From contig NC_089184.1 in assembly GCF_947507565.1 (NCBI RefSeq), forward strand, positions 1,612,001 to 1,676,000: a DNA stretch of 64,000 nucleotides, given 5' to 3'. Shown here one piece after another: positions 29,701-41,700 of this stretch (position 1 is the stretch's first letter; the number at the start of each line of letters is the position of its first letter). The notes beneath the pieces are model-generated. The model was given only the letters and a program-made list of their open reading frames with translations, ran no database searches and had not been told where the DNA came from. Source of the stretch: Oscarella lobularis. Lineage: Eukaryota; Porifera; Homoscleromorpha; Homosclerophorida; Oscarellidae. The position numbers were made by a program, and so were the translations under genes.

Positions 29701-32700
29701 GGTGAATCTATTCAGACGGCAGCGTGCTATAGAGTATTTAATACGTTGCCTCTTTTATGTGACGAAGGTGAATGACGACGGAAGTCTTGTTTGGAATAGC
29801 GTTGAGACCGCCGACGCGGGCACGTATACGTGCTTTGCTGACAATGGATTCGGAACTGCGGAGAACTCATCTCAACTGACCGTTGCTTTGACAGGTAAGA
29901 TTTAGAATTCGCAGTGCATTTAATGTCAGCATTGAATGGCCTAAGATATTAGACGCTGTATATTTCGTTACTAACGTGATTGTGGGGAATTTTACAGCGT
30001 AGTCTGACCTTGAGCTTCTTTCTACAACTTATTTTAAGTTTTTCGCTCACTATTTATAATACTTTGACACTATCGTTAATAAGTAGAAAGACGTAGGTAG
30101 CTAACCAAGTCATTGTAGATGTAGGACGTACTAGGTAGCTACACGTAACTTAGGCAATTGCTTTCAAAATTTCTCATACAAATATTGGTTTTAGTTATGC
30201 CAGTTGTCAAATTGTCGGCTCGCGACGGCATTCGCGTGCGAAGAAAGCGCGTTCGTCCAACCGACGACGGTTCTCTCGTCATCGGCGCTGGCGACTCCTT
30301 CTCCATCGACGCGTCGTTCACGGGAGACCCGTCACCGACGTTCTCGTGGCGTCGCGACGACGTTTCGCTGACGGCGGGCGGTCGACTGGCAATACGCATA
30401 CGAAACCGCGCGAACAAGGCGGTCAGCCGATTGCACCTACGACGGCCTGTGGCGTCAGAAAGCGGCGTGTATAGCGCCAACGGAGAAAACGGCGCCGGCA
30501 TGGCATCGTCAGACGTGAATATCACCGTTCAACGTAATAACGCTTAGAAACGGGCCCAAATAGTAAAAGGAATCCCAAACGAGAGTATAGGGCGACGAGA
30601 ACCCTAATAAAACCGTGGGACTATAGAAAGAAGGAAAGCGATGGTAGATAGATTCCTCCTGATACCTTTGAAGACCAATAAATAGCTCAGAAGCGCTATG
30701 TGCGATTTATTGATTTTGTTCTTAGCTGCTGGGGCCGCTAGAATCATCCGCAAGCCGGCTGATTCGCTTCCCACCGAGACGACACGCGGCGTCACCGGAT
30801 TCATGGGCCAGAAACGAATTGTTATTCCGCGCGGTCGAGAACTCACTATCGAGGCGGTCACCGTCGGCGATCCGCAGCCGAGCGTGACTTGGTATCGCAA
30901 CGGGCAGCGACTGCGAAATAACAATCGTATTACCATCTCGGGCGCAAGCGTATTGACCTTGCGACCGTTCGCCAATCGCGACGTGGGCACGTTCAGGGCA
31001 GAGGTCCAGAACAGCGTATCGAGCGATTCGGAAACGATCGAAGTCGTTCAAGCGAGTTCGTACAGAAAACCGCTCTGTTTCTTCACAAGAATGGCGTTTA
31101 TCTTTCTTTAGGACGACCGACGATTGTTCCTCGTGCCCCTAGCGACTCCGGTGCGCCCGTTCCCGATGGCGACGTTAATCTCTATGCCGGATGGGACGCG
31201 GATGTTCTTCTCGGACGCCAGATGACGATTGATGTTGAAACCGACGGTCTTCCCACTCCAGCCATCGCTTGGAAATTGCCGTCAGGAGATCGACTTAGCG
31301 CGGGCGAAAGCAGCGGACGAGCGTCCGTGCTCGCCAACAATAGTTTGGTCGTCAGAGGGCTTCAGCGCGGTGACGCCGGCACGTATACGGCAATTGCAAG
31401 CAACAACGCCGGCTTGGCGCGAGCACGATCACGCATTCGGACTATCAGTAAGTTCACCTGATGGGCTCTTTTTGCGCCGAACAAACGCGTTCTGTTTTTT
31501 TACAAAGGTAAGCCAGAGGTGTATTCCGAGCTTTTGAATGGCGTGAGAGTGAACGGTCGCCGAGTGTTCGCATCGCGAGGAGGCCAAACGGATTTCGTGC
31601 AGATGAATGCGGGCAGTCAGTTGACGTTGGAAGGCGCAATCGCCGGTGCGACTGCGTCGTCGCTTTCGTGGCAAAAAGACGGATCTCCCATACTGACGGG
31701 CGGTCGATTCCTGATTCAATATCTCGGTAACGGCGGCAGTCGTCTCGTGATCAATAACGCGGCGACGTCCGACTCGGGCCTGTACTCTCTCAGCGGCGGA
31801 AACAGCGCCGGCACTGTAACATTAGCGGGAGCAATCCGAGTAGCAGGTACGAAATACAACTAGGGATCCTACTTATTTATTTACGTATTAAATTTGCTCT
31901 AGCGACGAATGCTCCTGTTTTTACGAGACAGCCGCTTCGACCTCCGACTATTGACGGCAATTCGGTTTCTGCCGATGTATCTCGTTCGGAGATTCTCGTC
32001 TCTCCCGGACAGACGCTGCGATTGCGTGGCTCGGCGCGCGGCACTCCGACGCCGTCGTACACGTGGGAAAGAGATGGAACAGCAGTGCAAAGTAGCAATC
32101 GTATTCTGATGACAGCCGACGGAACATTGGAAATCAGAAACTTTGCTCGTCGCGAAGCAGGAACGTACACGTTGACGGCGACAAACAGTGCTGGGTCAGA
32201 CAGCGAGTCAATCAACGTCATATTACCAGGTACATTAAGTTTGCATTAGACGACGATACAGTCTTGGGTAATCGTGTGTATTTAGAAAAGCCTGTTTTCG
32301 AATTGGTCGTTATTCCGCCGTCGTCGCCACCTGATGTTTTCATCGCCGCCGGCGACGACGCAGAAGTCTCTCAAGGCGGCTCGCTTCGCATCATAGCAAC
32401 GACTCGCGGACTTCCAGCACCAAGAGTTCGCTGGCGTTTGGCGTCGGGTCGGACGCTGCAAACGGGTCAATCGTTCAATCGATTTCAGGTTTTTGAAAAC
32501 GGCACGCTTCTGATACGAAACGTTCAAGTGAGCGATCGAGGTCGATACAGAGTCAGAGCGGCAAACGTGGCAGGACGAGCAAGACGGTCGTCGACACTTC
32601 GAGTTGTGGGTAAGCATCTAGAGATCGCTCTTTAGGTATATATCTGTATGATCGATGATCGTTTTAGCTCCTCTTCGTCGCGGACGTCCTGCGCTCGAGT

Positions 32701-35700
32701 CGGTCTTCTCGGGCGGCGTTCGAGTGGCGCCGTCTCGCGTGTCTTCGTCGGTGACGTTGCCCATTGGCCAGAGTTTCTATATTGAGTCGACGTTTTACGG
32801 TTTTCCGTCGCCGCGAGTCGACTGGTTTTTCAACGGACAACCGATCGTCGAGAGTGGCGAGATTTCAATTGAAACGCTGACCGTCGGCGAGAAGACGACG
32901 AGTCGTCTGACGCTCTCGAATCCTAGTGCAGAGACGAATTCCGGATCGTATCTCGCTCGATCCGGCGACATCGAAGATGCAGTTGAAATCGTTTTGTCCG
33001 AGGAGGGAAATCCGGTCATTAATCGTCAAGTACCGCTGGCTGACACAATCACGGCAAATTTGCACGAAACGACGATTGGACGATCGATTGTTTACGCCGC
33101 GCCGGGAGCTACGGTTCGCGTCAGGTGTACGGCAACTGGAAAGCCAGCTGCGACGATATCGTGGCTCTTTGATGATAAAACAGTATCGGCGACGGGACGA
33201 CAGAAGTCTCTTCCCGACGGCATTCTCGAAGTGGAAGGCGTGACACGTGCAGAGACGTACACGTGTATGGCGGTGAATTCAAGAGGGGAGGATACCGAGG
33301 AAATTACATTGCGACCAGCCGGTAAATAATATATAGTCGAATTTTAAGGCACGCACGAGACTCTTATTTTCCACAAATGCTGTATTTTTTCAGAGGAACC
33401 GTCACTCGAAAGCAGTGGGCCGGCCGTCGTCGTCTTTCCTTTGCCGGACGAAGATCTCCAATACGAGGCTGGTCAAACGGCGTGGATCCGTCGTGGACGA
33501 ACGCTGACGATTCCGATTAAATTCGACGGCAATCCAGCGCCAATTGTATATTGGTTTCTTCCCGGAGGACGAAGAATCGGCGTCGGAGAGACAGACGGTC
33601 GCGTTCGCGTTTTGGACGGCGGCGCGCTTCAGATCAGCGACGCTCAGCTGGAAGACGACGGATCGTACCGCGTGGTTGTGAGCAACAGAGCTGGGCAAGA
33701 TTTCGTCGATACGCCTGTACGAGTTGGAGGTAAGCATCTTTAAATTACCCTAGTTTCAGGGCAAGTAGAGGCACCCAAGACCTACTCATCTATCAGAATG
33801 CACAGATGTTAAGGCAAAAGGGGGGCCCTTAATTAAAGCAAGTCAAATATTTGATATTGGTAACCAGTTAGGAAAAGTTAGGACATGTTAAAGTATTTAT
33901 AATACACTAGTGTCAGGGCAAATTGAGGACCTTCTCCAATATTCGAAATGCACAGCTGTTAAGGCAAAAGGGGCCCCTGAGAGCGAGTCAAATATTTGAG
34001 ATATTAGGTACCCTGGTAACAGTTAGGAAAAGTCAGGGCCTGTTAATTAAAGTATAATTCACTAGTGTCAGGGCAAGTATAGAGCCGCCCAAGACCTTCT
34101 CAAATGTCAGAAATGCAGAGTTGTTAAGGGGCCCCTGAGAGCGAGCCAAATATTTGACCAGTGCCTTCAACTCGTTGCGCGCGAGCGGCACTTGCGGTTC
34201 AGGCGCACGGAACGCCACTCGTGCATAAATGTAATGTTGACGGGAACGCCTATTTTTGACCTACAAGTGTCTGCAACTCGTTGCGCGCGAGCGGCGCTTG
34301 CTGTTCAGGCGCATGAAACGCCACTCGCACATAAAAGTAGCGGCGGGAACGCCCACTTTTGACAGGCAAGTGTCTTCAACTCGTTGCGCGCGAGCGACGC
34401 TTGCGGTTCATGCGCATGGAACGCCACTCGCGCATAAAAGTAGTTGACGGGAACGCCCATTTTTGACCTAGACTATAGGCACGGATCGCTATGGGGCTGT
34501 GATCTTACCTGTTTTGCTTTGTAGCAACTATTGCTGTGAGTCAAGCACCGGAAGACGGCGTTTTCGTTGACGGCGTGCGTGCTAGAGCCGATTCCGACGG
34601 AGAATTTGTAATTCGAAGTGGCTCTGAGTTATCAATCAACGCCGGTTTTGATGGAATTTCCAACGAGGACGTGCAATGGGCTTTCGACGACGGAGACGCT
34701 TTGCTGGGACGGGAAGATCGGGCGACAATCAGCGTCACTCCGGACGGCAGTCGACTAACAGTGTCGTCCGTCAATGAAACTGATGCTGGAACGTTTTCCG
34801 CTTTTGCTTCGAATGACATCAATTCCGTCAGTGCCGGCGTTGTCATAAGAGTTATTGGTATGTCTAGTACTGCATTTTCTTACTGTCTTGAAATTTTCTC
34901 TCCAGGATCTGGTTCTGCGATGATCAATCGACGGGCTGACATTCCGGTCACACGAACGCCTGATTCGGTGACGGCGAGTGTCGTCGAACCGCTGATCTAC
35001 GTCGCAAGAGGACAGACACTTTCTATTCCGTTTTCGGCAGTAGGAACGGTCAGTTGGATGAAAGACGGCGAACCGTTGGCGCAGGACGAGCGCATTCAAG
35101 TCGCTTCGGACGGCAGTTTGCAAATTCAAGAAGTGAGAGAAGAAGACGAAGGAACCTACGCCGTTACAGCAACGCAGAATATGGCAACGGATACGCAAGA
35201 AGTTCAGATTAGATTAGGAGGTGAAATGATCGTATGAGCTAATGCGTTTAATCCAAGTTCTACGTCGTTGTAGCCATTCCCAGAATAAAGACGGTAGCTG
35301 ATCAAGATCCTGTGCGACCTTTACCGAATAGCGACTTGACATACGATGCCGGACAATTGGCGGAAATATCCGCAGGACGAACGCTGCTCATCAACGCTCC
35401 TGTATCTGGTACACCTCAATCCAGTGTCGAATGGTCGCTTTCGAATGGGAATACGCTTCGGCCGGGTGAAAGCAGCGGTCGCTTCAGCGTGACGGAAAAC
35501 GGAGCGCTGAGAATTGTCCGCGTGCGAAGCACCGACTCCGGCGCGTATCAATTGCGTGCCGCCAACGTGATAGGAGAAGCGACGAGAACGACGACGGTCG
35601 CCGTTTACGGCGCTCCCGTTATCACGCAAAGTCTTCGCGATTCCATCGCAGTTGCTGGCGTTCCGGTCGCCGTCGACGACAGCGGCGTTGCCGTCGTCGG

Positions 35701-38700
35701 AGCGGGATTAACGTTGAGCATGGAAGGCGGAGCGGGCGGCACTCCGCAGCCAGTTGGACGCTTTCTCAAGGACGGGCAAGTTGTTACGACAGGCGGTCGG
35801 TACATTGTTGAGACGACGCCATCGGGAACGCTGCGTCTTACTGTGCAAAACGTTGAAGTTGGCGATTCGGGCGCATACGCATTTATTGCTGAGAGTCCGG
35901 GCGGCGCCGAAACAACGGAGATCAGCTTGACAGTCGAACGTAAGTAGTGGGGAGAGTGGGATCCTTAGATTCACCTGAGCGCAATTACATATCACATTTC
36001 TACTGCACGTGTGTATGTAAAAGTGCTCTGACATCATGTATTGGGCTAATAGACTTTTATCGCTTGAAGTTCTAACGTTGTACTTTTTTAGCGAATGAAG
36101 GCCAACCGCTGGTGCTTTGGCGAGGTGGAGACGCCGTTACGCAGGCTAACGATGTGACCGCCTACATGGGCCAACCGAGCGTCTCCGTCAATAATGGTCA
36201 AAATGTGGCGCTTCGCGTTCCGTCGAGCCGTAACGGACCGTTCAATTACGAATGGGAGCGAAACGGCCAACAAATTACGAGTGGCGGAAGATTTCAGATC
36301 AATGCTGCCGACGGCACGTTGCAGATAAATGATATACAAGACGGCGACGCTAGAAATAATACTTACACGGTGACGGTTTCCAACGCAGTCGGGTCCGTGC
36401 AACGTTCGATTGCCATTGTCGCTCCAACTCGTCTCGCTTTTGCCGAAGCGGCTAGTGTCACCACACAACGTCCTCTTCCGAACGTCGATTTGTCGTACCA
36501 AGTCGGGCAGACGGCCGAGATTCTGCGTGGTCGCACCTTGCAAATTTCTGCCGTCGTATACGGCACCCCAGCGCCGTCGTTGCGATGGAGATTGCCGTCG
36601 GGTCGACTGTTGTCGCCGGGAAAAAGCAGTCGTCGGGTGAGCGTACTGAGCGACGGCACTTTGGTCATTCGACAGGCGAATCCAAAGAACGCTGGCACGT
36701 ACGTGCTGACGGCAACAAACGCACGCGAATCGATTCAAGCGAGATCAGATGTCAGAGTAGTCGGTAAGATCTTCTAGAATGTTTCAAAAGGTACCTATCA
36801 AATCTTTTTGTGTAGTTCCTCCTCGAGTAAGAAATGCAATTGGGAACAATTTAGCTGTGGACGGACGTCGCGTTCGTCCGACGTCGACCGGATTCTTTCT
36901 CGCCGACGTCGGTTCAACTGTCACCATGGCAGGCAGTTTTACGGGATCGAGTCTCGCTGGAATCGGCTTCACCAAAGACGGCGTCGGAATCACGTCGGGC
37001 GGCCGTTTCTCCGTCGCCAAGGTCGGCAATAAGTACCAGTTGACGATTACGAACGTGCGAGAGGACGACAACGGCGTCTACGCGATCGTAGCGGAAAACG
37101 AAGCAGGAACGGCGAGTTCGTTTATCGAATTCGAAGTGGTCGAGAGCGGATCGCCGCGGATTGAACGTCAACCGACGGCCGAGCCGACGGAAGACGCGCT
37201 AGGCGTACGAACCGTGATCGGTCGTCGACGAGTTTTCGTTACTCGAGGCCAACGCTTGACCATAGCAAGCTCGGCGACGGGAAATCCGACGCCGACGATC
37301 ACTTGGCTACGCGACGGCAAGCCTCTTCGTACGAACAATCATTTTATTATTGGCGATGACGGAAGCCTGACGATCACGAAAGTGGCGAATCGCGACGCTG
37401 GCATTTTTGAGATTCAGGCTGAAAATTCGGCGGGATTCGACGAAGAAACGATAGAAGTTGTTATTACGAGTGAGTTGGATGATAGCGCGAGAAAATTTTT
37501 CTGTGAGCTCATCATTTCGTAGGATCGCCGAAAATTAGAAGAAGACGAAAACGAGGTCCTCGTCAACGACCAACAGGAGACGTGACGGTGACAGCTGGAC
37601 AGCCGGTGGACATCAACGTCGGCCGCACATTCACCATAGAAGCCGATTCCGGCGCCGTTGGTCGTCCGCGAGCGCGCCTTCGCTGGCAATTGCCTTCGGG
37701 TCGATACATGAGGAGAGGCGAGACGTTCGATCGATTTAGCGTGTCTAACGATGGTACGTTGCGAGTGCGAAATGTTTTGCCTTCCGATGCCGGACGGTAC
37801 ACCGTATCTGCGAATGGCAAGGGCAACGGAGACAAAGTCGTCACTACCGTTCGCGTTCTTCGTAAGTTTTTGACCGAATCAAACCATTACCCGAATTCAA
37901 TAACAACGATTTCTATATTTAGGTCCTACTCTTGTTGTTCCTCTTCGTGATGGCGTGAGCGTTCGTCGTGCGTCTCCGGGATCAATGTTTGTCGCTACGT
38001 TACCGAGCTCAGACGACGTGCTCTCGGTCTCACCAGGCGACTCGTTTCGAATGCGTTGCGAAGCGAGCGGATCGCCAGCACCGCTTGTCCAATTTCTCAA
38101 GGACGGCTCAGTGGTGAGTTCCGGTGTCGTGTCAGTCGGCGATAACGCTCAGCAACTAACCGTCACCGACGTAACCTCGCGTGACGCCGGTGAATACCAA
38201 TGCTCAGCCACGAGCGAAGGCAACAGAGATAGTAGCTCCGTATCTGTCGTCATTGTTGGTAAGATCTTTTAATATAATATACGCTATGTTATCAAAGAAA
38301 TGTTTTTAGATGGACCTAAAGTGATAAAGAATTATGCCGTTGACCGTTCGGCTGAACGAGTGAGAGCACGTGCCGGTCGTCGTCGCGTGAGAGTGGGTCA
38401 AGGACAGCGCCTGGAACTGATTGGAACTGCGACGGGAGGAACGCCTCTTGCCGTCGATTGGTTGCGAAACGACGTCGTCATCGTCAACTCGAGTCGCGTC
38501 ACCCAATGGAATGGCAGGCTGACGGTTTCCAACGTCGGCAAGGCGGACGGCGGTGCGTACGTTTTCCGCGCTTCGAACTCTGCCGGAAGCGACGAAGAGA
38601 CAATCGATGTCACCGTCGTTGGAAAGCCTGGAATTCGCCGTCCGGATGCGGCGTTTGTAGAGAGGCCCCTTGCAGACACCGACAAAACATATTTTGCCGG

Positions 38701-41700
38701 ACAAATGGCGGAAGTTGTTGCCGGCAGGAGCGTAACGTTGACAACTGAAGTCGACGGCGACAATAGGGAAAATCTGAGAATAGTGTGGGAGTTGCCCTCC
38801 GGCGAGACGATTCGATCAGGTCAGATGCGGGGTCGCTACAGAGTCGGAAACAACGGCGGCTTAACAATCTCGAGAACTACGACCTCCGATTCGGGCACTT
38901 ATAGTGTGCGCGTCAACGGAATGGGTGGCTCTGACAGTCTATCGACTCCGCTCTCAGTTGTTGGTGAGTCAGTACCTATCGCATCTGTAACGCGTTGGCT
39001 ATACTGTATTCTTTCAGAACCCGCTGAAGTAACATCAGCTACCTACTCTTTGGACGGCACTGACGTCTTTCCCTCGTCTGATGGACGTCTCACCGCTTCC
39101 GTGGGATCCTCTTTGGTAGTCGAAGTTTCTATGTCAGGATTGCGAGGCAATGGCATTGCTGTTACATTCGACGGCGCGAGCGTCGATTCCGCTTTGGTTG
39201 AGCGGTCTGTGACAAACGGAGTCGACACGGCGACACTTCGTCTTTCCAATTTGGCAATGCAAAATTCGGGCAGATATACTTTTCGAGGCAACAACGCAGC
39301 CGGTTCCTCCGGACTATCATTTGATTTTACCGTGTCGGGTACGAATGATTTTTAACGTTTTGGCTATAGACTATATTGACGGTTTAGATGATACGCGACC
39401 GTTTGTGATGAGCAACGACAATGCAGCAATTGAAACGGATGGCACAGGTGTGACTACGTCTATTGGTCGCTCCAGAGTATTTGTGCCGAATGGAAGAAGA
39501 CTGCGAGTGAGAGGCGCCGCAGGTGGTAGTCCAAACCCGACATTCGAATGGCTGAAAGACGGCGAAGTTGTCAGTACGCTCTTAACACTAACAGTGGACG
39601 ATTTCAATGAAGACGACGTCGGAACGTATACTTTTGTGGCATCCAATCGAAACGGTCAAGACAGAAAATCCATAGTGGCGCGATTAGCTGGTAAGAAAGA
39701 GCAGGAATATTATAATCCCACAGAGTTATGAAAAATATTATTGCTTTCTTTTTTAGCGTCGCCTACACTTGATCGCAAGAATCCGGTTTCTGGAACGGAC
39801 GGTCTTCCGTTTGACGGCGACGTCACGTACAGCATCGGCGAGCCAACGGCTTCCGCCTTTGTTGGACGGACTGTTACTTTAATCGATGGCGGATTCGGAC
39901 AACCCGCTCCAGTCGTCACGTGGAAAACGCCATCGGGAAAATCACTTCAGCCAGGTCAGCAAGATGGGAGGCTTCTAGTGACCGACGACGGCAGTCTCGT
40001 CATCAAAAGCGTTCAAACTACTGACGCTGGAAGTTACGAAGTTTCTATGAGCAACGAAGCCGGTACCGACAGTGCAACGACAGACCTGAAGGTTTTTGGT
40101 AAGTCAGCGCACGATATTCATTTTCTGAGCCATTCACGTTTTTTTAATTAAGCTGCTCCACAATTGACATTGTCGCCTCGTGATTCCGTCACCGTCAACG
40201 GCGAAACTCAAACTGTTCCCGAAAATGGACAAATATCAGTGCGTCGCGACGCGACTGTTACGATGGACGGTTCCGTAGTAAAAGCAGCCCAGCTGACGTT
40301 GAACTGGCTAAAGGACGGCGAATTAATTGAGCAGGGCGATACAGTATCCATTACCAGTACGACAGAAGGAATGTCGACTCGTAGCCGACTCTCGCTTACC
40401 GGCGAACTGATGCCAGGCCGATACACGTTCTCCGCTTCAACGGATGTCGGCACTGTTTCCGACTACGTTATTCTCAACGTTCTAGGTCGGTGCATCAGTT
40501 ACTGATTTCTTCCGCTAAATACTGTATCTTTTCAGATGATTCTCCTCTGATTAATCCTGGAACAAACTTCGTTTCGACGGACGATTACGTCCAAACCGAC
40601 TTAGGTCGTCCAGACGTGAACGTACGACCCGGGCAGACCTTGTATATCGATAGCAACGTCGATGATCAAGTGTCCGTATCGTGGGAAAAAGACGGGAAGG
40701 AAATTACGACGGGCGATCGTTTCACCGCTTTTCCAAATGGAACTCTCCGCATAATGAATTTCAACGAAAATGACGCAGGAAATTATGTAGGAGTAGCATC
40801 AACGACAGACGGACGCAGAGAGCGGCAACCAATCAGAGTCATTGCAGACAGTCAGCTAAACAATATTTCTATTTATTATCATCATTGCTTTTTTTGTTTG
40901 CAGTGGCGCCTGGTATTTTACCTGGAGAGCCGATGGAGCCGAGACGTCCACTTCCTGAGGGAACGTTAGAATACACGATCGGTGACGATGTGGATATGGT
41001 CGTGGGTCAACCGGTCGTCATCAAGGCGCCGTCGACTGGTACCCCATCTCCTAACGTCATCTGGATTTTGCCGTCAGGCGACAGCGTAAAGCCGGGCGAG
41101 ACGTCGAATGGAGTAACGGTACTTTCAGACGGATCGTTGAGAATCGACGACGTACAACCGGACGATGCCGGCACATACGAAGTACAAGTTGAAAGTCCAC
41201 TGGGCACTGTCGTTCGCACCTCGCGCGCAATCGTATATGGTTCGTCGAATAACAACCAAATTTCCGTTCTTTTAATTTTACTTTAGAGTCTCCTGCTCTT
41301 TCGCCTCTTTCCGTTATACCGAACGACTACCCGGGCGCCGTTCGACGGTACGTAGGACAAGCAGTTACGTTCCAAGCTACTGTCTCTAACCCCGACGCCG
41401 TGGAGGACATCTACTGGACGAAAGACGGCGAGCGGCTTTCTCCCAACAACAGAATCCAAATCGGCACATCGCCATCGTCGCCTCGTCTCACAATCACCAA
41501 TCTCCAGCCGACCGACGCAGGAGACTACGCCGTAATCGCGTCGTCGCCTGGTGGCGTGTCGTCTTCGGCGAAAACGTTGCGAATTCGTCCGAGCAATTCT
41601 CCCATCATAGATCGATCGTACGACGAAACGAATCTTCTCTATCCTATCGGTGACACGCTCGGTCTTCGTGTCGGCGCCGGCGAAGCGGACATTCCTGTCG

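Noticed and set aside
29702-29767. Coding insert inside the last Ig domain of block A
   Set aside because: Open in A, but the block B counterpart has a TGA in the same frame, and the flanking GT and AG sites join the Ig domain cleanly.
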